The notes beneath the pieces were generated by a model, which made no database searches, was not told the DNA's origin, and saw only the letters and a program-made list of their open reading frames with translations. Shown piece by piece: positions 1-9,501 of a stretch of DNA of 64,000 nucleotides (position 1 is its first letter; the number at the start of each line of letters is the position of its first letter). This stretch comes from Ewingella sp049889095. Its GTDB lineage: Bacteria > Pseudomonadota > Gammaproteobacteria > Enterobacterales > Enterobacteriaceae. Both the position numbers and the translations under genes were made by a program. Location of the stretch: assembly GCA_049889095.1 (NCBI GenBank), contig JBLJFK010000004.1, one strand, 5' to 3'.

Positions 1-213
1 AACGTCGCATTCTGCCTGATGAAAACGGCTGACCAAGGCATCGGCTTTTTGCAAGTTATCAACCAGGCCTCCGTCAGTTACGTTATGTCCGTCATTTTGC
101 AGGCGTTCGGCGATGTCATGCTGGTAGCCTTTTAAACGCGCTTATAAACCATCAAATTGTGGCCAGTAAGTGTCGAGCCCAATGCCCAACAGGGCAATCT
201 TCAGCGGTGCCAT
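1..213 (-). pseudogene. Sugar isomerase-like protein (L-fucose/L-arabinose isomerase type), N-terminal part, broken
   Basis: Reading the minus strand from the ATG at 213 gives a start MAPLKIALLGIGLDTYWPQF, a pattern I associate with L-fucose/L-arabinose isomerase-like proteins. After 23 codons there is an in-frame TAA (142-144). The same frame then stays open to the window edge (ARLKGYQHDIAERL and onward), so the stop looks like a Lys codon AAA changed to TAA, not the end of a small gene. It lies just downstream of rhaT on the same strand (43 bp gap), consistent with a sugar uptake-isomerase operon. The remainder of the gene is outside the window. Family assignment is by memory of the N-terminal pattern and is moderate. 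Confidence 0.5.
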
Positions 214-255
214 ATTATTGCCCCTTCGTTGCCCCTCAGGGCATGAGAATCGAGG

Positions 256-1290
256 TTATGCTGCCATACCCATGCCGACGATATTGGCCGCCAGAATGAT
301 GATGAGACCGCCCAGTACTAGAATGGCCACCGGTTTTTTGCCCACGCCCAACCACTCTTTGAGCAGCAGACCAACGATACCGCCGCAGAGCACGTAGAAA
401 CTCATGTGCAACATCCAGCTCATATAGTCATATTCTGGCGGAATACTGGCGTGGCCCCAGGCGTAGAAGAAGAATTGCAGATACCACATTATCCCACCCA
501 AAATGGCGAACAGGGCATTGGTGATCAACAAAGGTTTCGCCACGCTGAAGTCTGCCTTGACGGAGATATCGCGACGAGAGGCGAGGCGAATAAAGCAGAA
601 GCCTAGGTTAACGATGGCGCCCCCGCCCATGATCACGACATAGCTTGGTAAGGCGACATACAGCGGGTCAATCCCTAAGGCGGCGGCGGCGGCATGCATC
701 GGGGTTGCGGCACTCATGGCAAAGGACATGCCTGCGGAGAAAATCCCGCACATGACGGCGAGAAACAGCCCTTTTTTCAGATTAAACTCTTCGGCCTTGA
801 TCCCGAGGGATTTCTCTTTCAGATAACCCGCATAGCTGACCACGGCAACGCCGATAACAGCTACCAGAACTCCCAGGAGTGTCATTCTTCCCCCCGGAGT
901 GCCTATCAATAAAGCCGCTTTTCCTTGCAGAACGGGGGTCATCAGCGTACCGATAATCAGTGTGATACCAATGGCAATGCCAATCCCGAGGGACATGCCC
1001 AGATAACGCATGGTCAGGCCGTAGTTGATATTTCCGATGCCCCACATGGCACCAAAAAAGAAGATGGGCAACAACGTTGCGAGACTAAAAGAGCCGTAGT
1101 AAGCCCAAAAGTCAGGCAGCAGGATGTAACTCACGGTCCAGGGCAGGATGATCCACGAGAATAAACCCGCGATTGACCACATGGTTTCCCACGATCATTT
1201 TCTGACTTTCTTCAGTGGAGCGTAGAAGCAGGCTGCACTGGCTGCCCCCACTAAATGCCAAATAATGCCAAGAATGATAGAGCTGCTCAT
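256..1290 (-). pseudogene. rhaT: RhaT-type L-rhamnose/proton symporter with internal stop
   Basis: The translation is collinear with RhaT (about 344 residues, ten membrane spans), including FGAMWGIGNINYGLTMRYLG, KAEEFNLKKGL and the C-terminal ANIVGMGMA. The natural start is the ATG at 1290 (MSSSIILGIIWHLVGAASAA). Codon 32 is TGA (1195-1197) where RhaT has Trp, and the frame resumes at once as SWETMWSIAGLFSW. So this is a single TGG to TGA change, not a frameshift. Restart at the Met at 1182 would yield 308 residues lacking the first membrane helix, which would probably misassemble. Function, if any remains, is L-rhamnose or related sugar uptake with protons at the inner membrane. It sits upstream of another gene with a nonsense codon, so the sugar operon appears to be decaying. 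Confidence 0.85.
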
Positions 1291-1512
1291 GCAATTAACC
1301 TTTATCTGAGTGGAGCACTTAATATATAAGTGATTGTTTTTAATTAGGTTATAGATGGTCCGTTGAGGGTGAGTCGTGTAGGGAACAGCACGCAGAACGG
1401 TCATGGAGCGTAGTGTAGGAAGAGGGATGGGACGTAACCTTCCACTGACTGCCATCGCAAATAGGCATCTGGCATGGATCAGAAGATGACGGTGAGACAC
1501 TTCACAGAATAT

Positions 1513-1533
1513 GAAATAGGAAATAGGAAATAG
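1513..1533. repeat. Short tandem repeat, GAAATAG x3
   Basis: Three perfect copies of the 7-mer GAAATAG lie in the 510 bp gap between rhaT (ends at 1290, minus strand) and the GGDEF gene (ends at 1803, minus strand). A fourth, partial unit follows. The rest of 1291-1802 shows no convincing gene. It should contain the rhaT promoter, which I could not delimit. Confidence 0.6.
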
Positions 1534-1802
1534 GAAAGGATCAGTATCAAAGCCGGGAATATATTTCGAATGGATTGAAGTCAGGAATAAAACAGCGCTA
1601 TTGGTAACATTTCAGGCTCAATGCTGTGTCGAATTCATAACATTGTAGCGGAGGAATAAGAGTTTCCCTGCATGATTATGCAGTGGGAGTGTGTAATACC
1701 TCAAATGAAATAATATAATCTTTGGACGTATGTGATAACCCTGTGGCTTATACATGAACCAGCATTAATGATTGTAATCTCTCTTTTCATTTACAGCGAA
1801 AT

Positions 1803-2882
1803 TTAGTGATCAGGCTTTACCGCAGGCTGATCCCATGCATAGGAAATTTTATTACGTCCGCTGTTTTTTGCCAGATAAAGGGATTGGTCAGCAGCACATA
1901 GCGCTGTGGCGAAGTCCTCATTCACTAATGCAGATAACCCTGCGCTAACCGTTACCTTTGTCGAAACCTGTGCATTGAAATGATGGGGAATATTCAGGTC
2001 AAGAACCTGACTTTGAATACGCCCGGCCATGCGGATGGCGCACTCCTGAGTGACGTCAGAGATCAGCACCAGAAACTCCTCGCCGCCATAACGCACCACG
2101 ACATCACGTGAGCGGACTGCATCGCGTATGGCGGCAGAGACCTGGACAAGAGCCTGATCGCCCATGCTGTGACCATAATTGTCGTTATAGGCCTTGAAGT
2201 GGTCGATATCCAGCAACATTACGTAATGATTGGCACCCTGCTGGCTTAACAACGTATCCAGTTTGTTCTGTAACCCGCGCCGGTTGTAAAGGCCAGTGAG
2301 TGGGTCAAGCATGCTCAGATCGCTAAATTTTTCTCTTTCACTGTATAAATTGCCCACCAACCGGCGCGTAAAAGCATCGCTGCGCTTGCGCATAAAATGT
2401 TGCAAAGAAAGCCCAACCAGTGGCAGCGCAATAGTGAAAAAGATCCTACCAGTATGATTAAAATCGTCTAAAAAAATGACCGTAACAGAAGATGGTGCTG
2501 CATGAAGGCAAAAACTCAGAAAATTATCCGATAAAGCGATGGCACTGATAAAAAATACGCTGAGTAAGCTGACCAGCAGGAAATTATTATCCATCTGCCC
2601 AATTTGTTCAAAGCGCAGGGAAATATGCCATGCCCATAAGATCCCCACAGTGACTGAACAGGTATTCAAATGTGATGGGTTATTTTTTTTGTTGAAATAA
2701 GTAAAGATCAATCCTGACACGCAGAACACGCCGATCATCGTCAGAGGTAATGTGGATTTTAATGTTTTTAACGCCGGATTCAACATGATAAAGAGTGCGG
2801 AAGCACTGTTTAAGAAAAAAAATAATAATGTTGAAAGTTGGTGTTTGCTTTTAAGCAACTCATCATAGGAATGAAATATCAT
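1803..2882 (-). CDS. Membrane diguanylate cyclase (GGDEF)
   Basis: A 359-residue protein predicted to make cyclic di-GMP from two GTP at the inner membrane. About six hydrophobic segments fill residues 15-165 (for example LSTLLFFFLNSASALFIML and FLLVSLLSVFFISAIALS). A short linker follows, then a C-terminal GGDEF domain (about 190-350). The domain start DPLTGLYNRRG is intact and the active-site motif reads RYGGEEF. An RSRD inhibitory-site motif lies five residues upstream of GGEEF, so product feedback is likely retained. The membrane part is not a family I can name, so the signal sensed is unknown. It is monocistronic. Given the exopolysaccharide locus 8 kb away and the degenerate EAL protein at 10.2 kb, a role in the sessile lifestyle is plausible but inferred. 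Confidence 0.9.
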   Translation of the reverse strand: MIFHSYDELLKSKHQLSTLLFFFLNSASALFIMLNPALKTLKSTLPLTMIGVFCVSGLIFTYFNKKNNPSHLNTCSVTVGILWAWHISLRFEQIGQMDNNFLLVSLLSVFFISAIALSDNFLSFCLHAAPSSVTVIFLDDFNHTGRIFFTIALPLVGLSLQHFMRKRSDAFTRRLVGNLYSEREKFSDLSMLDPLTGLYNRRGLQNKLDTLLSQQGANHYVMLLDIDHFKAYNDNYGHSMGDQALVQVSAAIRDAVRSRDVVVRYGGEEFLVLISDVTQECAIRMAGRIQSQVLDLNIPHHFNAQVSTKVTVSAGLSALVNEDFATALCAADQSLYLAKNSGRNKISYAWDQPAVKPDH

Positions 2883-3146
2883 TAAAAATTCACTCTGGTA
2901 GCCTTTGATCTTCTGAATCTTCCGGATAAGTAAGCATTATGAACCTGAGTTCAGTCCTGTCTTATTTATTCCGAGAAGAAAATAAGTGGTAGGGTGCAAA
3001 AAATGCAAACAGTCACTCTATGTTATTATCTGTATGAGATTAAAAAGCGAAAAATCCGGGGCTAAAATTACCACTTTTCGCAGCGGGTGTCACTCTGCGG
3101 GAAAGTTGACAGGTAAAAAGGTGCGTCATGAGAAACATTGCTATAT

Positions 3147-3165
3147 GATACTAGTTCTCATTATC
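3147..3165 (+). promoter_or_regulatory. Fur-box-like sequence
   Basis: The 19-mer GATACTAGTTCTCATTATC matches the classical Fur consensus (GATAATGATAATCATTATC) at 14 of 19 positions, with a perfect right half. It lies 17 bp before the first possible start codon of the DUF1435-like gene, where a repressor would block transcription or translation. Iron regulation is inferred from this match only. Confidence 0.45.
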
Positions 3166-3182
3166 ATTAATGGCGTAAAATC

Positions 3183-3467
3183 ATGATCGCGGCAATGGTA
3201 ACAGTGTGCGGAATGTGGGGCGTAAGCTGGTTTCTTGGCAAGCGTCTGACCAGCGTATGGGGGGTGTTACTGCCTTGTGCACTGTTGCCTTTTTTAGCAT
3301 GGGCGGATTTGTCTCTGGCACAACTGCGTACGCTGGTAGTCGTTGCGATGCTTGTAACGCTGGTAATGCTGTTACATAAACCGCTGCGTCACTACATGCT
3401 GCTGCCTTCATTTGTCGCAGTCGCGGGGGGACTGGCGGCGTTATCACTTAACTTCAATCTGCTATAA
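3183..3467 (+). CDS. Small membrane protein, DUF1435-like
   Basis: This 94-residue hydrophobic protein has three probable membrane segments: around VWGVLLPCALLPFLAWADLS, LRTLVVVAMLVTLVMLL, and the C-terminal LLPSFVAVAGGLAALSL. The central HKPLRHYMLLPS motif is what I recall from the DUF1435 family of enterobacterial membrane proteins, whose function is unknown. The start is uncertain. ATG codons at 3183, 3195 and 3213 are all in frame and none has a strong ribosome binding site; the last would give 84 residues, closer to the family length as I remember it. A Fur-box-like site immediately upstream suggests iron-responsive expression. It stands alone between the GGDEF gene and budR. Confidence 0.65.
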   Translation: MIAAMVTVCGMWGVSWFLGKRLTSVWGVLLPCALLPFLAWADLSLAQLRTLVVVAMLVTLVMLLHKPLRHYMLLPSFVAVAGGLAALSLNFNLL

Positions 3468-3720
3468 TAGTCAAAAAATTGATTTACTCAACAACACCGC
3501 TTTATTAGTGAGCTCGGCTATCGTATTGATGAGCTATTTTTAAGTTCAATACCCATCCAAAAAGAATAAATATTTATAATCCCCGCCACTCCCCTTCTTC
3601 ACCTATAAATAGTTATCCGAAAGTTAGCCTGCTTAATTTCCCTTGGGTTCGTAAATAGGAATCTGTAGCGAATAACCATTTAGATCTATTAAATAGTATA
3701 TATTTTAGCTGTTCTCAACC

Positions 3721-4593
3721 CTACAATAACTTCAGCAGATGCATCGCCGCTTTACCGTTGTCATTACGCCGCCACGCCAGCGCAACCTGGGTGATGAGCG
3801 GCGGACCGGTGAGCGGCAGGCAGGTGACATTTTCATCATCGATTTTCCCCAGTGATGCAGGGACTACCGCGTAACCAAAACCGGTCGCCACCATGCTGAT
3901 GGCTGAGGTCACCTGCGGCGATTGCTGGCCGAGCTTAGGAATAAACCCCGCATCATTACAGGCGGTGATCACTGCATCATACAAGCTTGGCGCGACGTCC
4001 CTCGGAAAGGTGATCAGCGTTTCATCTTTCAGTGCGCCCAATGCAACTTCTTCCTTTTGTGCAAGCGGATGCGCACACGGTAGTGCCACCACCATCTGCT
4101 CAAAATCAATCACCCGGCAGGCAAAATCCTTACTGCGTTCACACGGCAGGCGGATGAACGCCACGTCGATAGCGCCATCTGCCAGCGCGGTCATCAGCCC
4201 CGACATTTCCCTTTCCTGCGGCAATAATTCCATGCCCGGATAACTCTCGCGAAAGCGGTGCAGCAGCGAAAACACCTGCGGATTAAAAGCAGTCGAACTG
4301 GCAAAGCCGATACGCAACGTTCCGCTTACGCCACGTGCCACGCTGCGCGCACGTTCCAGCGCAGAATCTGTCAGTTTCAGGATATTCACCGCATCGCCGT
4401 ACAGCGTTTTTCCCGCGTCGGTCAGTTCAACACTGCGCGTTAATCGGCGTAGCAAAGGCGCACCGATCTCATGCTCCAGTCGTTGTATTTGCTGGCTTAG
4501 TGGAGGTTGCGAAATGCCCAGTTGTTCGGCCGCGCGGGTGAAATTCCCGGCATCGGCCACCGCCACGAAATAACGCAGATGACGAAGTTCCAT
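3721..4593 (-). CDS. budR: LysR-family regulator of the acetoin/butanediol operon
   Basis: A 290-residue LysR-type transcriptional regulator. The N-terminal winged helix (residues 1-60, MELRHLRYFVAVADAGNFTR and SQPPLSQQIQRLE) binds DNA. Residues 90-290 form the effector-binding domain. It is divergent from budA with 104 bp between the start codons, the classical arrangement of budR/alsR, which activates the acetolactate pathway in response to acetate and acidification. That role is assigned from family and position. Length is normal for LysR proteins and the frame is intact. Confidence 0.88.
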   Translation of the reverse strand: MELRHLRYFVAVADAGNFTRAAEQLGISQPPLSQQIQRLEHEIGAPLLRRLTRSVELTDAGKTLYGDAVNILKLTDSALERARSVARGVSGTLRIGFASSTAFNPQVFSLLHRFRESYPGMELLPQEREMSGLMTALADGAIDVAFIRLPCERSKDFACRVIDFEQMVVALPCAHPLAQKEEVALGALKDETLITFPRDVAPSLYDAVITACNDAGFIPKLGQQSPQVTSAISMVATGFGYAVVPASLGKIDDENVTCLPLTGPPLITQVALAWRRNDNGKAAMHLLKLL

Positions 4594-4697
4594 ATCAAAA
4601 ACGTCTCAAAGTGAACACCCCATCATATTGGAACTCTCTGCTGAAAGGAGTCAACCTTTAGTTAACAATGCTAATCATTTTCTTCCGGAGCGACAAC
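4594..4697. promoter_or_regulatory. budR-budA divergent regulatory region
   Basis: The 104 bp between the divergent start codons must hold both promoters. It contains an inverted repeat TTAG-N9-CTAA (4658-4674), a plausible LysR-type half-site pair close to budA. The budA ribosome binding site GGAG sits at 4687-4690. No footprint evidence is available; the operator call is inference from symmetry and position. Confidence 0.4.
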
Positions 4698-5501
4698 ATG
4701 ACTTATCACAACCTCCACCGCCATGACGCGCACGGAGACTGCTCCTGCGTTGCCGATATCACCCGCAGCGCCATGCAGCTTCAACATGATCATCCTGAAC
4801 GCGTCATTTACCAATCGTCGATGATGAGTGCCCTGCTAAGCGGCGTGTACGAAGGCGATACCACCATGTCCGACCTGCTCGAACACGGCGACTTTGGCTT
4901 AGGTACGTTCAACCATCTCGACGGCGAACTGATTGCCTTTAACAGCAACATATTCCAGCTGCGCGGCGATGGTACCGCTCGCCGTGCCAGCCCCGAACAA
5001 AAAACGCCGTTTGCCGTAATGACATTCTTCAACCCGACTAATGAATATCCTCTCGATAAACCGCACAGCCGCGACGATATCCATACAATCATCGACCGCG
5101 TGGTCGCCAGCAAAAACACCTTCTGCGCCCTGCGCATCGACGGCGTATTCACCCGCGTGGACACGCGCACCGTGCCGGAGCAGCAACGCCCGTACAAACC
5201 GATGCTGGAGGCCATCGAGGCGCAGCCGACCTTCCACATTGAGCATAGCGAAGGTGTGCTGATTGGTTTTCTGACCCCTGAATACATGCAGGGCATCAAC
5301 GTCGCCGGCTATCACGAGCACTTTATCAACCGCGAACGCAGCAGCGGGGGTCACGTGCTGGACTACCAGTTGGAGAGCGGCGTACTGACCTTCGGCACCG
5401 TCGACAAATTACTGATTGATTTCCCGACCGACCGCGACTTTAAGCAGGCCGATCTCAACCCCGGCAACCTAGATGACGCCATCCGTTCCGTTGAAAGTTA
5501 A
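4698..5501 (+). CDS. budA: Alpha-acetolactate decarboxylase
   Basis: Converts 2-acetolactate to (R)-acetoin and CO2 in the cytoplasm, the second step of the butanediol pathway. The 267-residue product carries the metal-binding region GYHEHFI followed by GGHVLDY, with the conserved histidines, and the core motifs GDFGLGTFNHLDGEL and IDGVF. An upstream in-frame ATG exists at 4668, but the ATG at 4698 has GGAG seven bases before it and matches the usual length, so it is preferred. It is followed 35 bp later by budB, presumably in one transcript under BudR control. Confidence 0.93.
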   Translation: MTYHNLHRHDAHGDCSCVADITRSAMQLQHDHPERVIYQSSMMSALLSGVYEGDTTMSDLLEHGDFGLGTFNHLDGELIAFNSNIFQLRGDGTARRASPEQKTPFAVMTFFNPTNEYPLDKPHSRDDIHTIIDRVVASKNTFCALRIDGVFTRVDTRTVPEQQRPYKPMLEAIEAQPTFHIEHSEGVLIGFLTPEYMQGINVAGYHEHFINRERSSGGHVLDYQLESGVLTFGTVDKLLIDFPTDRDFKQADLNPGNLDDAIRSVES

Positions 5502-5536
5502 CCGCCACTGAGCCAGCGAATAAAGGAGTGTGATTC

Positions 5537-7213
5537 ATGAACCATTTAGACAACAAAAATACGTGGAACTGCGGCGCGGATCTGGTCGTTGCGCAGCTGG
5601 AACAACAGGGCGTGAAGCATGTATTTGGCATCCCTGGCGCGAAAATTGACCGGGTATTCGATTCACTGGTCGACTCGTCGATCATCACCATTCCGGTACG
5701 CCACGAAGCCAACGCCGCGTTTATGGCCGGCGCGGTTGGCCGTCTGACCGGCAAAGCGGGCGTCGCACTGGTGACATCAGGCCCCGGCTGCTCGAACCTC
5801 ATCACCGGCGTCGCTACCGCCACATCAGAAGGTGATCCGCTGGTCGCCATCGGCGGCGCGGTGAAGCGTGCTGACCACGTTAAACAGGTCCACCAGACCA
5901 TGGATACGGTGGCAATGTTCCGCCCGGTAACCAAATTTTCCGCCGAAGTCACCTCCTCGTCAGCACTTTCCGAAGTGCTGGCCAACGGTTTTCGGGCCGC
6001 TGAGTTTGGCCGTCCCGGTGCGTCATTCATCAGCCTGCCGATGGACATTATCAACGAGCCAGCACAGGGCCGTTTACTCAGTTCGCAATCGCCAACGCTC
6101 GGCAGCGCACCGCAGGACGCCATCCATCAAGTTGCCGCCTGTCTGCAAAAAGCCAAAAACCCGGTGTTGCTGCTCGGCCTGATGGCCAGCCAACCACGCA
6201 ACACGGCAGCCATCCGGCGGTTGCTCAATAAAAGCGATCTGCCGGTCACCAGCACCTATCAGGCGGCGGGCGTTATCGATCAGGCGCACTTCCACCGTTT
6301 CGCAGGTCGCGTCGGTCTGTTCAATAATCAGGCCGGCGACCGCCTGCTGCGAAATGCCGATTTAGTGATCACCATCGGTTACAGTCCGGTTGAGTACGAA
6401 CCGGCACAATGGAGTAACGGCCAGGCCGAGTTGGTGCACATCGACGTGGTGCCCGCCGAGACCGACAGTGATTATTCCCCCGATATAGAACTGGTCGGTG
6501 ACATCGCCGATACGCTGGATCTGCTGACCGAACAGGTGCATCAACATTTTGACCTCAGCCCCGCGACGCTGTCGATCCTTGATGACCGCCGCCAGCAGCG
6601 CGAACTGCTGGCTCAAAAAGGCCGCAGCCTGAACCAGTTTGCCATTCACCCATTGCGCCTGGTGCGCGCCATGCAGGATATCGTTAACAGTGACGTGACG
6701 CTGTGCGTGGACATGGGAAGTTTCCATATCTGGATCGCCCGCTATCTTTATAGCTTCCGTGCACGTCAGGTGCTTATCTCCAATGGTCAGCAGACCATGG
6801 GCGTCGCGCTGCCGTGGGCGATTGGTGCAGCGCTGGTCGAACCGAGCCGTAAAGTCGTGTCTGTCTCCGGCGACGGTGGTTTTATGCAGTCGAGCATGGA
6901 GCTGGAAACCGCGGTACGTCTTGGTGTTAACCTGCTGCACATCATCTGGGTGGATGACAGCTACAACATGGTGGCGATTCAGGAACAGAAGAAATACCAG
7001 CGCACCTCCGGCGTAAAATTCGGTCCGATAGACTTCAAAGCCTACGCCGAATCCTTCGGTGCCAAAGGCTTCGCCGTCATCTCCTCCGACACCCTCGAAA
7101 GTACCCTGCGCGCCGCCATGGACGTACAAGGCCCCGCCGTCGTTGCTGTCCCAGTGGATTACAGTGATAACGCGTTATTGATGGGACAGCTGAATATGGG
7201 GGAGATGTTTTAG
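5537..7213 (+). CDS. budB: Catabolic acetolactate synthase
   Basis: Condenses two pyruvates to 2-acetolactate with thiamine diphosphate. The 558-residue length matches the FAD-independent catabolic enzyme. The catalytic Glu is in VRHEANAAFMAGAVG. The C-terminal thiamine diphosphate motif is seen as SVSGDGGFMQSSMELETAV with the downstream Asn in DDSYNMV. GGAG lies in AAAGGAGTGTGATTC just before the ATG. It lies downstream of budA. The operon gives acetoin, which protects against acidification during fermentation. No budC (butanediol dehydrogenase) follows in this window; the next gene is convergent. Confidence 0.94.
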   Translation: MNHLDNKNTWNCGADLVVAQLEQQGVKHVFGIPGAKIDRVFDSLVDSSIITIPVRHEANAAFMAGAVGRLTGKAGVALVTSGPGCSNLITGVATATSEGDPLVAIGGAVKRADHVKQVHQTMDTVAMFRPVTKFSAEVTSSSALSEVLANGFRAAEFGRPGASFISLPMDIINEPAQGRLLSSQSPTLGSAPQDAIHQVAACLQKAKNPVLLLGLMASQPRNTAAIRRLLNKSDLPVTSTYQAAGVIDQAHFHRFAGRVGLFNNQAGDRLLRNADLVITIGYSPVEYEPAQWSNGQAELVHIDVVPAETDSDYSPDIELVGDIADTLDLLTEQVHQHFDLSPATLSILDDRRQQRELLAQKGRSLNQFAIHPLRLVRAMQDIVNSDVTLCVDMGSFHIWIARYLYSFRARQVLISNGQQTMGVALPWAIGAALVEPSRKVVSVSGDGGFMQSSMELETAVRLGVNLLHIIWVDDSYNMVAIQEQKKYQRTSGVKFGPIDFKAYAESFGAKGFAVISSDTLESTLRAAMDVQGPAVVAVPVDYSDNALLMGQLNMGEMF

Positions 7214-7236
7214 GAAAAACAAATTAAATATTTGGG

Positions 7237-7257
7237 AGGGCGCGAGGATTGCGCCCT
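7237..7257. terminator. Hairpin between convergent budB and HNH gene
   Basis: A perfect 7-bp stem AGGGCGC/GCGCCCT with an 7-base loop lies in the 47 bp between the stop codons of budB (+) and the HNH gene (-). The flanking AT-rich tail (TTAATTATT on the plus side) makes it a plausible, weak bidirectional terminator. Confidence 0.55.
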
Positions 7258-7260
7258 TAA

Positions 7261-8022
7261 TTATTCCGCGATAAATATTTTATTGCGGTGATATTTTAAT
7301 TGGCTTATATCAGGTGGATAACTGAGCGGCAGACGAAGTTTTTTCCCTTCATAATTGGCAAAATTTTCAATGTAAATTGTGCTTTTTAGTTTCTTAATTT
7401 GTGGCGAAAGCAGCATCTCTAGATTGTCATTAAACGAGATCAAACCACGATCAAAGGCTTTGTCATGCAGACTTGAAAGGCATAAACCATTACTCGGATT
7501 TAAGCGATGTTCAACAGCATGGCTCCACGGACGGATATGGCTTGCGATCAATAAGGCAGGTTCTTCGAGTTCGGTCAGGCAGCAGCGATATTCGTAGGCA
7601 GCTAGAACGTTTTTGCGGAACAGTTGCTGATCCACGCGAGCCTTAACGATTGTCGTTCTTTCTCTGCCGCTAAAATCATGAACTTCACTGTCTTGCATTT
7701 CCACCGCAGGCGGTTCAAGTTTTTCCATCGCTAGCTCGCATTGTGCGCCGAAGGACGTGGTGTCTTCCGTCATTTCTTGCCACAAAGCACGGTCAGCATT
7801 AGAGACACCTTTCAACCCAGTACGGCCTGACTCAATAATAAAGGGGTCAAGGCTGGCAAAATTAACCAACTTCATGGCTAATGCAGAGGGAGTGCGGCCA
7901 ATTAGATTTGCATAGTGAATAATATCGCGATTTTTTGAATGCAGCCTTCCAAAGGGAATTTGACTATAAAGAGTGAAAGCGACGAGAAGTTGATCTCGAG
8001 TCCAATGGTTCACACCAGCCAT
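7261..8022 (-). CDS. HNH endonuclease-like protein
   Basis: A 253-residue protein. The C-terminal half (about 130-215) has the HNH-type layout seen in putative restriction-linked nucleases: YEYRCCLTELEEPALLIASH (Cys and His), IRPWSH, then NPSNGLCLSSLHDKAFDRG, which supplies the Asn and His of the fold. The N-terminal half (HWTRDQLLVAFTLYSQIPFG) is the conserved partner domain that I have seen in front of this HNH type and may bind DNA. No methylase or restriction partner lies next to it, so it is an orphan nuclease gene, possibly defence related. The start ATG at 8022 lacks a strong ribosome binding site. Confidence 0.75.
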   Translation of the reverse strand: MAGVNHWTRDQLLVAFTLYSQIPFGRLHSKNRDIIHYANLIGRTPSALAMKLVNFASLDPFIIESGRTGLKGVSNADRALWQEMTEDTTSFGAQCELAMEKLEPPAVEMQDSEVHDFSGRERTTIVKARVDQQLFRKNVLAAYEYRCCLTELEEPALLIASHIRPWSHAVEHRLNPSNGLCLSSLHDKAFDRGLISFNDNLEMLLSPQIKKLKSTIYIENFANYEGKKLRLPLSYPPDISQLKYHRNKIFIAE

Positions 8023-9501
8023 GTGCTTGTTATCCAGAGAGTATGAGTTCGAGTTATCGATTCTACTCTCTATGCCGGTTTAAAAACAAAATACAAAAAG
8101 AAGTTTCTAAATAAATTTCCCGTGATAAAACATCACGCTCCGATGAATCCCTTTTAACCAAGCAACCCGATTGCACGTTGAGCTTCGATCCAGCAAAAAA
8201 CCTGCTGAATTTTATTCTGTGGGAACGGCTGGAAGTGTTATATCGGGCGCTTGAGATGCCCTTTACCGAAGACGACGTGATATGCGAGCAGCAAGGAGAT
8301 GCATTGTTGCGTTAAGGCTACTATAGGTAAAACCAGAGCACTGGAGCTGGCTTTATAACTCACGAGGGATGTGGGATTAAACATCATAGAAAATGGTAAT
8401 CCAGGTTGCCTTTGCACACTGGCGATCATCTTAAAAATTCTATCCCACCCAGTTTGAGATAGGTTAGCGCGGAATGGCGTTACGCAGTTCGTCACGCCAC
8501 GTACGGTATTCGCTGGCAAGACTGGGAAATCATCTGGCAATAGCGGCCTGGCTTTTGGGTGCCTGTCCAGTTTGAAGAAAGAAGGCTTCGAAGCCTCGGT
8601 GCAAGGTAGGTGTAAGTAAACACGTAATCTGCACCACGACATGTATCTCTGCGATTCTCCGCTCTATTCTGGAACATTTACTCTTTCAGCGGCAATTGAC
8701 GCCAATAAGATAATACTTAGTTTCTGTTTTTCGCCAAAATTTCAGCTCACGCAATAGTACATTAAAGACAATAACTTGATTCCTCAGCAGATTTTTTTAA
8801 TTAAGAACATGCTTAGTATTTACGATATGTAAAACCCTGACAGAACCTTATTACAGCATTGAAAATAAAGCATAATAATATTAAATAATCGAACTAGTCC
8901 TTGCCCTAGAGAATAATGGGCGAATGCAGTTGTTCAATTGCAGATCACAAATGCGTTAAAAAAACCAATAGCTTTTATTTAATATAAATATTTTCAGAAA
9001 ACTCCTTAGTTTTAACATTATCATTTTTATTTGTCGTAAAAATGTATCTATTTTTTTACAAAAGTAAGCATAAAATCCCACATTAATAGAAATAAAAAGA
9101 ACAATAACCTACAAGATAAAACTCTTGAAATGAGAAACTTCAAGATAAGAAAATGCCTAGATTTGATTGATCAATAAAGCTAAAGCGTTACATTGCTCAC
9201 AGTTTCGCCGAGAGTGAGGATTTTTATTAGGATTACGCCTAGTAAAAAGTGTGAACAAAACGATAGAAAATTGTAAATCGATCGATAAAACCTATTGTTA
9301 AATGTAATAGTGAGTGAGATAAACGATTGGAAGAGTTTAGGCTGCGTATTATTCTAGATACATCCACGGAGAACAATTAAATATGAAACAAGCATTATAA
9401 AAAGTTCCATTTTCTATATCTTTCTGAAAGTGCTCAATTCTTCTCCATGCATCTTAGAGAAGTCTCTGAGTGTTTTTAAACCCACACTATTAGGCGGTCC
9501 A
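8023..9501. other. Gene-poor AT-rich region
   Basis: About 1.4 kb without an intact gene. The frame ending at 8315 on the plus strand reads like a decayed coding stretch (FDPAKNLLNFILWERLEVLY) with no start and no family I recognise. A broken hydrolase fragment occupies about 8525-8680 (separate entry). From 8700 to 9430 the DNA is strongly AT-rich, with no open frame of note. It should contain the promoter of the LuxR-type gene, which I could not place. Confidence 0.5.
8525..8680 (-). pseudogene. Fragment of an alpha/beta hydrolase related to the gene at 36.7 kb
   Basis: The minus strand encodes pieces matching the intact hydrolase at 36734-37654. GADYVFTYTY corresponds to GADYVLTSDT, FEAFFLQTG corresponds to FEAYFPETE, and HPKARPLLPDDF corresponds to HPEASPLWRDDF. 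The pieces are in different frames, so frameshifts have accumulated. At the DNA level, stretches such as CTGGCTTTTGGGTGCC versus CTGGCTTCCGGGTGCC are easily aligned. Only the middle of the gene is recognisable. It shows that a second hydrolase copy once sat 28 kb from the current one. Confidence 0.7.

Noticed and set aside
2986..3186. A 66-codon frame upstream of the DUF1435-like gene
   Set aside because: It overlaps the Fur-like promoter region and has no protein-like features.
4808..7129. Long minus-strand frames opposite budA and budB
   Set aside because: Shadows in high-GC coding DNA; the plus-strand proteins are unmistakable.
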